DNA of 64,000 nt from Clostridium_AM sp963780135 (GTDB lineage: Bacteria > Bacillota > Clostridia > Clostridiales > Clostridiaceae). Numbering within the stretch: the first letter of the stretch is position 1; each line of letters starts with the position of its first letter. Shown here one piece after another: positions 35,419-44,158 of the stretch. The stretch spans positions 2,790,001 through 2,854,000 of the forward strand of contig CAWAAR010000003.1 of the NCBI GenBank assembly GCA_963780135.1, given 5' to 3'. The position numbers were made by a program, and so were the translations under genes. A model generated the notes under the pieces. The model saw nothing but the letters and a program-made list of their open reading frames with translations. It was not told the origin of the DNA and searched no databases.

Positions 35419-36126
35419 ATGGAAAATTATATTTTACAAACAAAAAATCTTTGCAAAAAGTTTAAGGGTCAGCTTGCAGTAAACAACATTACTTTTACTA
35501 TTAAAGAAAATTCGATTTATGGTTTATTAGGACCTAATGGTGCAGGAAAATCTACTACATTAAAGATGATTACAGGAATGCTCCACCAAACTTCAGGAAA
35601 AATTATTTTTGAAGGACATCCCTGGAGTAGAAAGGATTTAAAGGATATTGGCACGCTAATTGAATCACCTCCACTATATGAAAATTTAACTGCAAGAGAG
35701 AATTTGAAAGTGAGAACTACTCTTTTAGGGCTTCCGGATTCCCGCATTGATGAAGTACTACAAACTGTTGATTTAACAAGTACAGGGAAAAAACGTGCAG
35801 GTCAGTTTTCAATGGGCATGAAGCAGAGACTCGGGATTGCCATTGCACTACTTAATCATCCTAAACTGTTGATTTTAGATGAGCCTACCAACGGACTTGA
35901 CCCAATAGGTATTCAAGATTTGAGAGCACTAATTCGTTCTTTTCCAGAGCAAGGGATAACGGTTATCTTATCCAGCCACATATTGTCAGAAGTAGAACTT
36001 ATTGCAGATCATATCGGGATTATAAGCAATGGCATTTTAGGATATGAAGGAAAAATTAACCCAGGTGAAGACTTGGAAACTCTGTTTATGGAAGTAGTTA
36101 AAAAAAGTAAAAGGGAAATGAGGTAA
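35419..36126 (+). CDS. Lantibiotic-immunity ABC ATPase (LanF/MutF type)
   Basis: A 235-aa ATPase with Walker A GPNGAGKST, signature region FSMGMKQRLGIAIALL, Walker B LLILDEPTNGLDP and switch SSHIL. It is the size of NisF/MutF/EpiF proteins, which power removal of lantibiotics from the producer membrane. I use the ATG at 35419; GAGG about ten bases upstream is the ribosome site, and the ATG at 35401 would overlap it. Two permease genes of the LanE and LanG type follow. No lantibiotic precursor or modification gene is present, so the operon is a resistance rather than a producer locus. Confidence 0.9.
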   Translation: MENYILQTKNLCKKFKGQLAVNNITFTIKENSIYGLLGPNGAGKSTTLKMITGMLHQTSGKIIFEGHPWSRKDLKDIGTLIESPPLYENLTARENLKVRTTLLGLPDSRIDEVLQTVDLTSTGKKRAGQFSMGMKQRLGIAIALLNHPKLLILDEPTNGLDPIGIQDLRALIRSFPEQGITVILSSHILSEVELIADHIGIISNGILGYEGKINPGEDLETLFMEVVKKSKREMR

Positions 36127-36131
36127 TTAAA

Positions 36132-36893
36132 ATGAGTTCATATTTGAAGGCAGAAAATTTAAAATTAAAAAGGACAATGACAAAAAAACTTGTTTTAATT
36201 TTCCCAATTATCACATTGTTTTTTGGTGTTATGTCAGGAGTTTATTATCAATTAAATGCATTTAATTGGTGGTATATGATGATGCTGCCAGGAAGTATTG
36301 CACTTCTCTGTGCACTTGTGAACCAAAAAGAAGAGAAGAAAATTAAATATATGGCTGTTTTATCCATGCCTATCAACTTAAAAAAAGTTTGGGCTTCAAA
36401 AGTTATGCTTATAGCTATGTATGTTTTATTTTCCTGTATTCTACTCTCCTTAGGAGTGGGGATAGTAGGAAAATATATTTTACCAAGGATTATTTCAGGT
36501 TTTGCTTTAAATTTGATAGTTAGCATTCCAAGTATAAATGCAATTACGGCAGCTATTATTATTGCAATAACATCATTATGGCAAATTCCATTTTGTTTAT
36601 TTTTAGCTAAGAAATTTGGATTTTTTGTACCAGTTATTTTAAATGTTGCAGTGGGTATAGGTCTTAACAGTATGATGGCTGTAAAATCTATGTGGTGGCT
36701 GTGTCCATACAGCTGGACGAGCCGTCTCATGTGTCCTATGCTGGGAATACTTCCAAATGGACAGATGCCAGGAGCAAAGGATCCTATGCTTAATCCAGGT
36801 GCTATTCCTGTAGGAATTGTGTTATCTATTATACTATTTATTGTACTACTTACTGCTACATCACATTGGTTTAAAAATCAGGAGGTTATATAA
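36132..36893 (+). CDS. Lantibiotic-immunity permease (LanE/MutE type)
   Basis: A 253-aa membrane protein with about six hydrophobic segments, starting SSYLKAENLKLKRTMTKKL. NWWYMMMLPGSIALLCAL follows TM1, and WWLCPYSWTSRLMCPMLGILPNG lies before the last segment; both are typical of MutE/EpiE/NisE permeases. It starts five bases after the ATPase stop with AAATGAGG as ribosome site. It should form the membrane part of the exporter together with the next gene product. Confidence 0.88.
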   Translation: MSSYLKAENLKLKRTMTKKLVLIFPIITLFFGVMSGVYYQLNAFNWWYMMMLPGSIALLCALVNQKEEKKIKYMAVLSMPINLKKVWASKVMLIAMYVLFSCILLSLGVGIVGKYILPRIISGFALNLIVSIPSINAITAAIIIAITSLWQIPFCLFLAKKFGFFVPVILNVAVGIGLNSMMAVKSMWWLCPYSWTSRLMCPMLGILPNGQMPGAKDPMLNPGAIPVGIVLSIILFIVLLTATSHWFKNQEVI

Positions 36894-36894
36894 T

Positions 36895-37665
36895 ATGATA
36901 TCATTATTTAGAGCTTTGCGTGCTGACTTTCAAAAGTTAAAACACACTCAAGTATTTTGGATTCACATTGTAATTCCAATAATAGGTGCATTATTTTTTC
37001 TAATCTGCTACAATTTATTTAATAGTGTAGAAACTGTGGAAAAGCATGCACTTTATTTTGAATTACTTGGCATGGTGTTTCCACTACTAATTGGAATAAT
37101 TTGTGGTATAGTTGTTTCACAGGAAGAACAAGCAGGACAATTTCAAGTATTACTAAGCACAAAATCAAGGATTACTACATGTTTAAGCAAGCTGCTTACT
37201 TTGATTCTTATGGGAATGTTTTCTCTATTTTTAGCTCTTGGTATAGTACTTTTAGGATTGAAAGTATTTTTAGAAACATCTAATATTCCCTATTTGTTAT
37301 ATTTTCAGGTATTTGGATGGATTACTTTTAGTAATATATTTATTTATATATTAAGTTTTTTTATCAGTTTAAAGTTTGGAAGAGGAGCATCTATTTTTTT
37401 AGGAATTGCAGGAATGCTTATTGCTGCTCTGATGATTACAGGGCTAGGAGACAGATACTGGATGTATCTTCCCTGGGCATGGAGTGTAAGATTTTGTAAT
37501 TTTGCTGTTTTAAATTTTATGGTTACAGTTATGCATAAAGAAATTCCTGAACTTTCATATAATCTTCAAAAAGCATCATGTATTACAGGCGCATATACTT
37601 TTGGTATATTGGCATTACAACTTTTATGGTTTAAGTTTTGGGAAGGTCGTAAGTGTGATGAATAG
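36895..37665 (+). CDS. Lantibiotic-immunity permease (LanG/MutG type)
   Basis: A 256-aa membrane protein with six hydrophobic segments. The start ISLFRALRADFQKLKHTQVFWIH and the ending with LPWAWSVRFCNF fit the MutG/NisG group. The ATG at 36895 has GGAGGT upstream and lies one base after the previous stop; longer in-frame starts inside the upstream gene have no ribosome site. It is the last gene of the ABC operon. Its regulator and kinase genes follow after a 275-base spacer. Confidence 0.86.
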   Translation: MISLFRALRADFQKLKHTQVFWIHIVIPIIGALFFLICYNLFNSVETVEKHALYFELLGMVFPLLIGIICGIVVSQEEQAGQFQVLLSTKSRITTCLSKLLTLILMGMFSLFLALGIVLLGLKVFLETSNIPYLLYFQVFGWITFSNIFIYILSFFISLKFGRGASIFLGIAGMLIAALMITGLGDRYWMYLPWAWSVRFCNFAVLNFMVTVMHKEIPELSYNLQKASCITGAYTFGILALQLLWFKFWEGRKCDE

Positions 37666-37705
37666 TCTTTTATACAGTTTAAAAATTATGCGAAGTAATA
37701 TTTTA

Positions 37706-37862
37706 AGAGGACAATTGATAGAGGACAGTGAAAGGGGTACGAAAAATCTTCAATTAAATTTTGATGACTCGTTTCGCTAAAACGAAACATTGCTGACTTA
37801 TATAAATTTAAAGATTCTTTTGCATTATCAAAAAATTAACCTTCACTCTCCCCTGTCTTCTC
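37706..37862. repeat. MITE-like spacer element
   Basis: The two ends read GAGGACAGTGAAAGG on the left and, inverted on the right, GAAGACAGGGGAGAGTGAAGG, which are imperfect terminal inverted repeats. A small GTTTCG/CGAAAC hairpin (37771-37788) lies inside. The ends resemble the repeat inserted in pglX. No gene is present. Confidence 0.35.
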
Positions 37863-37940
37863 AAAAAACTTACTTATATTAAGTAAAAATTTTGCATGTT
37901 AGAAAATTGAGTTATCAACTAATTTGGAAGGGGGTGCTTT

Positions 37941-38600
37941 ATGGCCAAGATTCTTGTAATAGATGATGAAAGAGATATTTTAGTTCTTGTTAAGAATGTT
38001 CTTGCAAAGGATGCACATGTTGTTACAATTGTCAGTTGTGCAAAGGAAATATCAGTTAATGAATATACAAAATATGATCTTATTCTATTAGATGTAATGA
38101 TGCCAGATATAGATGGTTTTGAATTATGTAAAAAGATTCGTGACCTAGTAGACTGTCCAATATTATTTTTAACTGCTAAAACTATGGAAAGTGATATAAT
38201 GTTTGGGCTTGGAATAGGTGGGGATGATTACATAACAAAACCATTTGGTACAGGAGAACTTCGTGCTAGGGTAAATGCTCATTTGCGAAGAGAAAAAAGG
38301 GAAAAACTCAACATGATTTCTGTTTCTGGCATGAAATTTAACTTAGCAAGTAAGGAAATTGTGGCACAAGATAAAAAAGTACCCATGACAAAAAGTGAAT
38401 ATGCCATTTGTGAATTTCTTGTACGAAATAGAGGACAAGTATTTACAAAAGAGCAAATTTATGAAGCTGTATATGGATATGAAAGAGAAAGTGACAGTTC
38501 GGGTATTGCAGAACATGTAAAAAACATAAGATCAAAACTTGCTGTTTTTGAATTGTCTCCAATTGAAACAGTTTGGGGGATTGGCTATAAATGGGAATAA
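37941..38600 (+). CDS. OmpR-family response regulator (NisR/SpaR type)
   Basis: The 219-aa protein has the acidic patch IDDE, phospho-Asp in ILLDVMMPDIDGFE, the conserved Lys in YITKPFGTGELRARV and a winged-helix C-terminal domain with VPMTKSEYAICEFLVRN and ETVWGIGYKWE. Its position after a LanFEG operon and before a NisK-type kinase suggests it controls that transporter, probably through the tandem repeats at 35328-35348. GGAAGGGGGTG precedes the ATG. Its end overlaps the kinase gene by ten bases. Confidence 0.92.
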   Translation: MAKILVIDDERDILVLVKNVLAKDAHVVTIVSCAKEISVNEYTKYDLILLDVMMPDIDGFELCKKIRDLVDCPILFLTAKTMESDIMFGLGIGGDDYITKPFGTGELRARVNAHLRREKREKLNMISVSGMKFNLASKEIVAQDKKVPMTKSEYAICEFLVRNRGQVFTKEQIYEAVYGYERESDSSGIAEHVKNIRSKLAVFELSPIETVWGIGYKWE

Positions 38601-39964
38601 GTAAAAAAGTACCTACTATGAGGAGGATTTTTTTTAGATATTTATTAACTATGATTATGGCCTTTATTGTTTTCTTAGCATTATACTTTGAATTGATTTT
38701 TTTGCTTATAAAGTTCAATGTATTTTTGCCTGCGAATTATAGTGAAGGTTTGGCTACTGCTTCAAAATCTCAAATTCAATCAGCACAGAGTATTACAGAA
38801 AGCATGATTCCAAAAGGGTGTAAATTTGTTGTTTTTGATAAAAATTACAAAGTAATTAAAACAGATTTAAATTCTGAGGACTTAGAGAAAGCAAAAAAAT
38901 GTGCACTGGGAGAAGCTTATGGTTACCGAGGAGGGACGAAACAGTATTATATCATACAAAGAAAAGATGGTGTATGTGTACTGCAATATTATATTATAAT
39001 GAGATATAGTCCTGACTTTTTAAATAATAATTTACCTAATCCTCAAGCAATGTTTGCTTTAATATTTATTTTTTTATGTGTTGCCATTATCTTTGTAGTT
39101 TCAACACTTTATGCAAGAAAAATAAAAAATCAGTTAAAACCTTTGCTTAAAGCGGTGGAAAAGATTAAAGAAAAGGATTTAGACTTTGAAGCAGGTTATT
39201 CTAAAATCAAGGAATTTAATGATGTATTATTGTCACTTTCTGATATGAAAGAAGAATTAAAAAAATCCTTAAGTGAAAAATGGAGTATTGAACAAGCAAA
39301 AAAGGAACAAATTTCAGCGCTTGCCCATGATATAAAAACACCTCTTGCAGTTATTAAGGGAAATGCCGAATTATTAATAGATTCGCCTTTAAATGAAGAA
39401 CAGCAAGAATACACAGAGTTTATTCATAAAAATACCAATCAAATTGAAAAATACATAAAATCGCTTATTGAAATTTCTAGAGCGGAGGAAGGTTTTCATA
39501 TACAAATAGAAAAAGTTAATACAAGGAAATTTGTAAGCAATATTCATAGCCAATTAAATGCTCTTGCTTGTACAAAAAAGTTACAAGTTGAATTTGAAGA
39601 AAAATCTTTACCAGAGGAAATTGATATTGATTATAATTTAATGTATAGGGCAATTATGAATGTTATTTCTAATGCAGTAGATTACTCAAACGATACTGGT
39701 AAGATATATTTTAAAGCAGAGTATTTGAAGGATAAGATTTGTTTTACAATTATAGACAGTGGCAAAGGCTTTTCGGATAAAGATATTAAGTTTGCTAAAA
39801 CACAGTTTTATACAGGTGATAAAAGCCGAACATCCAAAACGCATTATGGCATGGGACTATATATAGTTGATTCTATTGTGAAACAACACGGCGGCGAGCT
39901 TCATATTGAAAATTCATCTGTTACAGGAGGAGCACAGGTTACAATTAAAATACCAGTGAAGTAA
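38591..39964 (+). CDS. Sensor histidine kinase (NisK/SpaK-like)
   Basis: A 457-aa kinase with TM1 at about 12-38, an extracellular loop of about 110 residues and TM2 at about 155-177. A HAMP-like linker follows, then HisKA with LAHDIKTPLAVIKGNAELL (His about 247) and HATPase with NVISNAVDYS, DSGKGF and YGMGLYIVDSIV. Kinases of this layout sense lantibiotics or other peptides. The ATG at 38591 overlaps the regulator gene and has no clear ribosome site, so translation is probably coupled; an ATG at 38618 is an alternative. Confidence 0.9.
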   Translation: MGISKKVPTMRRIFFRYLLTMIMAFIVFLALYFELIFLLIKFNVFLPANYSEGLATASKSQIQSAQSITESMIPKGCKFVVFDKNYKVIKTDLNSEDLEKAKKCALGEAYGYRGGTKQYYIIQRKDGVCVLQYYIIMRYSPDFLNNNLPNPQAMFALIFIFLCVAIIFVVSTLYARKIKNQLKPLLKAVEKIKEKDLDFEAGYSKIKEFNDVLLSLSDMKEELKKSLSEKWSIEQAKKEQISALAHDIKTPLAVIKGNAELLIDSPLNEEQQEYTEFIHKNTNQIEKYIKSLIEISRAEEGFHIQIEKVNTRKFVSNIHSQLNALACTKKLQVEFEEKSLPEEIDIDYNLMYRAIMNVISNAVDYSNDTGKIYFKAEYLKDKICFTIIDSGKGFSDKDIKFAKTQFYTGDKSRTSKTHYGMGLYIVDSIVKQHGGELHIENSSVTGGAQVTIKIPVK

Positions 39965-40077
39965 AAATATATTCTAATTTTATTGTTAAGCAACTATTAA
40001 TTTTTAACAATCTAAAAATAATGCGACGCAAATGGTAAAGTGAATTTCCACTGCATAGGGATTTATTCACATGGAGA

Positions 40078-40316
40078 AGTTTGAATTTTAACTTATACTA
40101 CGTGATATATGATAATGTTTCATCACTGTTAAATATTTTAATTAGTCTAAAGCTCAAAGTTCAGGAAAACCTAAGAACTTTGCCAAACTCGCTTCACTCA
40201 AACAGGGCTAAAGTTCTAAGGCTTTCCTGAACTTTTCGCTAAGACTAATAAAAAATATTTAACTAATGTGATGAAACATTATCATATATCCCTACGTATA
40301 AGTTAAAATCCAAACT
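40078..40316. repeat. 239-bp palindromic repeat, copy 3
   Basis: An inverted repeat of about 239 bases, outer arms AGTTTGAATTTTAAC and its near complement, loop around 40185-40212. Nearly identical to copy 2 in reverse complement. Confidence 0.8.
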
Positions 40317-40775
40317 AGTAACCATAAATCAACCAATCTAAAGTTGAAAATTATTATGAATATATTTGTCTCCATCAAAAGGCTGATAAGCCTTAATACC
40401 GGTAGGTTGGAATTTACTTAATATTTTTAACTAGTTTCAAATGTTTTTATATTAATGATTAAGTTTCGCTCTACTCTCATATTATATTTTAGATTATACA
40501 AATTGCTCTTAAATACTGATTTTATTTGTGTTTAGAGCAATTCCTTTTGAATAAAAAGTGCTCCAATCTTTTAGACCAATAGGTCGCATGTTTCTTACGC
40601 AAACTTTGTTTATTATTGATATATGTAAGAGTTTGCTAACCAAATACGCAGTATTGTTGCTTGAAAATTTAAGTTGCAATTTTAACCAACACCTAAAAGT
40701 TGAGTACTCAAATAATCCCTTTAAGTATTGGTATTCCAGTGAATTCTTAAAGTCTATTATATTTACGGTGGCAGA

Positions 40776-41078
40776 TTATGATACATCTTCAATTATTACC
40801 TGCAACAATTCATCAAAAATCTGCCATAACTTTTGTGCTATAGTTTTTTCGCAAATATCATCTTTAATTAACTCAAACAAAGCACCTAAAGTTTCATAGT
40901 CATTTATTCTACGATAATAGGTAAGAAAATTATACAGTATAAATGTTGTTGTTACGCTTGCAATTTGTGCATCAAAATTCCTTGTTGTATAGATATCTAC
41001 AATGAGATTGGAGTTTATTAGGTTAGTACGAGCAAACTTCAATGGACGCATGAAATTTAACAGGCTAATCGCCTTGAG
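40776..41078 (-). pseudogene. Transposase C-terminal fragment (IS4-type)
   Basis: Read on the minus strand the segment gives NLKAISLLNFMRPLKFARTN, then IYTTRNFDAQIASVT, NFLTYYRRINDYETLGALF and AQKLWQIFDELLQ. This is the pattern of the C-terminal part of DDE (IS4-type) transposases, with the catalytic aspartates missing. In-frame stops lie just upstream of it, and no start codon with a ribosome site is present. It is therefore a dead fragment. The family call rests on memory of such sequences. Confidence 0.6.
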
Positions 41079-41168
41079 ATTTTTATCTGATAACTATTTT
41101 TAAGCATCAGATGATGTCAAAAATCAAACTTTTACTAAGAGCTTTGTTTATATCAAAATTTTTGAAAA

Positions 41169-41236
41169 CAATTAAAAATATTTAATAGTGCGAATTCCTT
41201 ATAATATACCATGGAGTATAAGTTAAAATAAAAACA
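41169..41236. repeat. Half copy of the palindromic repeat
   Basis: Matches the left outer arm of copy 1 in reverse complement, up to the AATTAAAAATATTTAATAG region, then stops. The hairpin core and second arm are missing. Confidence 0.7.
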
Positions 41237-41346
41237 CCACCATAATGTAGTCTACGTACAACTGAACTTTGAATTAACTACTTGCGTCGCTTTATGCTTA
41301 TTATGTAAATATTAAATATATATTTTTATGCAAAAGTAAAGTGGTG

Positions 41347-41385
41347 AAAAAACAGCTTTTAAGTTATATTAAGAGCTTTTTTTGT
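41347..41385 (+). terminator. Terminator-like hairpin before the corrinoid operon
   Basis: An A-run plus AGCT at 41347-41360 pairs with AGCT plus a T-run at 41371-41383 (bulges on each side). It could insulate the operon from the IS-like element. Confidence 0.6.
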
Positions 41386-41413
41386 TGTTCTAAAAAATTT
41401 AAAATCAAAAAGT

Positions 41414-41422
41414 TGCTATAAT
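41414..41422 (+). promoter_or_regulatory. Extended -10 promoter for the corrinoid operon
   Basis: TGCTATAAT, about 130 bases before the TTG start of the activator gene; no clear -35. Confidence 0.4.
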
Positions 41423-41550
41423 AAACAATGATTAAAAGGAGGGTATCTATTAAATTTACAAATAACTATTGTTTAATCAGTATAAAAGTAAATACAATAA
41501 GTGTAGAAAGCATATAAATTAGTGCATTTAAAGAGAGAAGGTGTAAAAAT

Positions 41551-43275
41551 TTGTGTATAGTTAAATTTAAAGATAGAAATATGCAAATAGAAGTAGAAAA
41601 TGGAACAAAACTTATTGACTGTATAAGAGAAGCAGGGCTAAAAATAGAAACTCCCTGCAATTCAACTGGCAAGTGTGGTAAGTGCAAAGTTAAAGCTTAT
41701 GGGGAATTGTATCCTAAAACAGAAGAGGAGGAAAAACATACTGAAGATGAAGCTGTAAGACTTGCATGTATAGCCAAAGTTAAAGGAAATGTAGAAATAG
41801 AACTAATAGAGGAGAAAAAGGACTTAAAAACTATAAATAGAGGATTTTCTATAAATGCAGAAATAAAAAGTGCTATAAGAAAAGTAAAACTGCCACGAAT
41901 CCAGTTTAAAAATTTTTTACCTTATAAAAACACTTTGGATTATAAAGTGAACAGGTTTAATCTAATAAAAAACATAGGGATTATGGAAAGAAAAAAACAA
42001 GAAGAAATTTATGGTGTGGTTTTTAATGAAGAACTTATAGACATAAGGGAGTATTTAGAATCACCTTTAGGAGTAGCTGTTGATATAGGAACCACTGGAC
42101 TATCAGCTTATCTTGTAAACTTAGAAACGGGAGAAATTTTAAATAACATTTCTTCTCTAAATCCTCAAACAGAGTATGGCGGGGATGTACTTTCAAGAAT
42201 AAGTTTTTGTATGAAAGAAGAAGATGGAATAGAAATATTAAGTAATTGTATAAAAAAGAAAATAGATTCTATGATTGAAGACTTAACAAAAAACGATTTC
42301 AATGTTCAAGATATCTATAGAGTTACAATAGCAGCTAACACTACTATGTTGCATCTTTTTTTAGGAGTAAATCCAGATTCTATAGCTAAAGCACCTTATA
42401 GAGCTGCTTTTTTAGATAAGTTTGATTTTAATGCAAAGGATTTCGGATTAAATATAAATAAGGAAGGAATTTTAACTATATTACCTTCAGTTTCTTCTTA
42501 TGTAGGAGCAGATATTGCTGCAGGGGTTATAGCTGTTGATTTCCAAAATAAGAAACATTCTTCAATATTTATAGACATAGGAACTAATGGAGAAATTGTA
42601 GCTATATCAAAAGGCAAAATGGCAGCATCTTCTACAGCAGCAGGGCCAGCTTTAGAAGGAATGAATATTTCCTGTGGATCAAGAGCAGAGGAAGGTGCTA
42701 TAGATTCTTTTAGTATAGATGAAGAACTTAACATAAACTATACAACTATAGGAGGGGAAAAAGCCAGAGGCATCTGTGGCAGCGGACTTATAGATATAGC
42801 AGCAGCTTTAGTCAAAAGTGAAATAGTATCAAGTAGTGGAAGATTTAATAAAGAATTGCCTGAAAAAATCAAACATAAATTAGTAGATAAGAAATTTTAC
42901 ATAACAGAGGATATATACATATCGCAAAAAGATGTAAGGCAAATACAACTAGCTAAAGGAGCTATTTCATCAGGAATAACTATGCTTTTAAAGCAAATAA
43001 ATGTGGATATTAAAGACATAGATGAAGCAGTAATAGCAGGAGCTTTTGGGTATCATATAAATCCAGAAAGCATAAAAACTATTAGCCTTGTTCCAAAAGG
43101 ATTTAGAGGAGAAATAAATTTTGTTGGAAATTCTTCTATTGAAGGTGCTAAAATTGCACTTATAAATGAAGATAAACTTAACTTAATGAGTGAAATACGA
43201 GAAGGTATAAGTGTAGTAGAACTTTCTACTAGAGAAGATTTTCAACAATATTTTGTTGAAGCTCTTAAATTTTAA
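41551..43275 (+). CDS. Corrinoid activation protein (RACo/RamA-like, 2Fe-2S plus ASKHA)
   Basis: A 574-aa protein. The N-terminal ferredoxin domain has CNSTGKCGKC (Cys about 36, 42, 45) and a further Cys in LACIAK (about 75), a [2Fe-2S] set. The C-terminal ASKHA ATPase part begins GVAVDIGTTGLSAYLV and has FIDIGTNGEIV and AGAFGYHI. In the family, these proteins use ATP and a low-potential electron to reduce inactive Co(II) corrinoid back to Co(I). It heads an operon with a corrinoid protein and UroD-fold methyltransferases, the expected clients. The start is a TTG with AAGGTG eight bases upstream. Confidence 0.88.
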   Translation: MCIVKFKDRNMQIEVENGTKLIDCIREAGLKIETPCNSTGKCGKCKVKAYGELYPKTEEEEKHTEDEAVRLACIAKVKGNVEIELIEEKKDLKTINRGFSINAEIKSAIRKVKLPRIQFKNFLPYKNTLDYKVNRFNLIKNIGIMERKKQEEIYGVVFNEELIDIREYLESPLGVAVDIGTTGLSAYLVNLETGEILNNISSLNPQTEYGGDVLSRISFCMKEEDGIEILSNCIKKKIDSMIEDLTKNDFNVQDIYRVTIAANTTMLHLFLGVNPDSIAKAPYRAAFLDKFDFNAKDFGLNINKEGILTILPSVSSYVGADIAAGVIAVDFQNKKHSSIFIDIGTNGEIVAISKGKMAASSTAAGPALEGMNISCGSRAEEGAIDSFSIDEELNINYTTIGGEKARGICGSGLIDIAAALVKSEIVSSSGRFNKELPEKIKHKLVDKKFYITEDIYISQKDVRQIQLAKGAISSGITMLLKQINVDIKDIDEAVIAGAFGYHINPESIKTISLVPKGFRGEINFVGNSSIEGAKIALINEDKLNLMSEIREGISVVELSTREDFQQYFVEALKF

Positions 43276-43300
43276 TTAAATTTATTGGAGGATTGCTTAG

Positions 43301-44134
43301 ATGTTAGACATATTAATGGACAGTTTAATGGATACAGTTAAAATTATTCCTATATTATTCATAATATTTTTAGTAGTAGATTATTTAATGAATACAGTAA
43401 ATAAGGACAATAAGTTAGTAGACAAGTTTTCTAAATTTGATTGTGTTGGAGGAGCAATACTTGGATTAATACCACAATGCGGAATCCCTGTTGCTATGGC
43501 AAAGCTTTATAGTGGAGGACTTATAACTTTAGGTATGATTATGTCTGTTTTTTTAGCCAGTTCTGATGAAGCATTAATTATAATAGGAGCTCATCCTGAA
43601 AAAATATTTTTTATGTTCAAGCTTATGGCATTAAAAGTTTTCATAGGTGTAGTTATAGGATATGCTGTAAATTTTTTTGTAAAAGAGGATAGAGGAAAAC
43701 TTAGAAGGATTTATGACATGTCCTGCGAATGTGATAGATGCAAACCAGGAAGTAACATAATTGTAAGAAATTTAGTATATACTTTAAAAATTTTTGTTTT
43801 TTTAGCCATCACAATATTTTTGATAAATTTAGGTATGGATAAAATAGGTGAAGATGGACTAAATAATATTTTAGGCAAAAATACATTTCTTCAACCTGTG
43901 TATGCATCTTTAATTGGAATGGTACCTAGTTGCATGTCATCTGTACTTGTGGCAGAAGGGTTCATGAAAGGCGTTATCAGTTTTGGAGCTTTAGTTGCAG
44001 GACTTTGTTCTAATACTGGATTTGGTATACTAATTATTTTTAAAGAACTACCACTTAAAAAAGCTATTAAAATAACTTTGTTAATTCAAGTTATAAGTAT
44101 TTTAATAGGAGAATTCATTTTTATTTTATTTTGA
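43301..44134 (+). CDS. Putative heavy-metal exporter, ArsP_2-like membrane protein
   Basis: A 277-aa membrane protein with about eight to ten hydrophobic segments arranged as two similar halves. Each half has a GLIPQCGIPVA or GMVPSCMSSVL motif with one conserved Cys, then a Gly/Ser-rich segment (FLASSDEA and GLCSNTGFG). A central soluble loop has a CECDRCKPG cluster that could bind metal. This fits the family called putative 10-TM heavy-metal or manganese exporter. Within a corrinoid methyltransferase operon it could move cobalt, a methylated metalloid or the methyl substrate; that is inference. TGGAGG precedes the ATG. Confidence 0.65.
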   Translation: MLDILMDSLMDTVKIIPILFIIFLVVDYLMNTVNKDNKLVDKFSKFDCVGGAILGLIPQCGIPVAMAKLYSGGLITLGMIMSVFLASSDEALIIIGAHPEKIFFMFKLMALKVFIGVVIGYAVNFFVKEDRGKLRRIYDMSCECDRCKPGSNIIVRNLVYTLKIFVFLAITIFLINLGMDKIGEDGLNNILGKNTFLQPVYASLIGMVPSCMSSVLVAEGFMKGVISFGALVAGLCSNTGFGILIIFKELPLKKAIKITLLIQVISILIGEFIFILF

Positions 44135-44158
44135 TTATATTAGGAGGGGACGATAATA

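Larger units (their letters stand above)
40018..41300. mobile_element. Degenerate IS-like element B
   Basis: About 1.3 kb with no intact gene, in inverted orientation to element A. The left end holds a full palindrome (40078-40316) and the right end a half copy (41169-41236). Both ends carry a GCGACGC-like motif also seen in A. A minus-strand transposase fragment lies at 40776-41078. A separate hairpin pairs 40501-40512 with about 40531-40542. A and B bracket the helicase and LanFEG genes. Confidence 0.55.

Noticed and set aside
35419..37665. Complete lantibiotic biosynthesis cluster
   Set aside because: No LanA, LanB, LanC, LanM, LanT or LanP-like gene is present on either side; only immunity and regulation genes are seen.
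40558..40899. Plus-strand 113-aa reading frame in element B
   Set aside because: It overlaps the minus-strand transposase fragment, has no ribosome site and has an amino-acid pattern unlike a real protein. The minus-strand reading matches a transposase.
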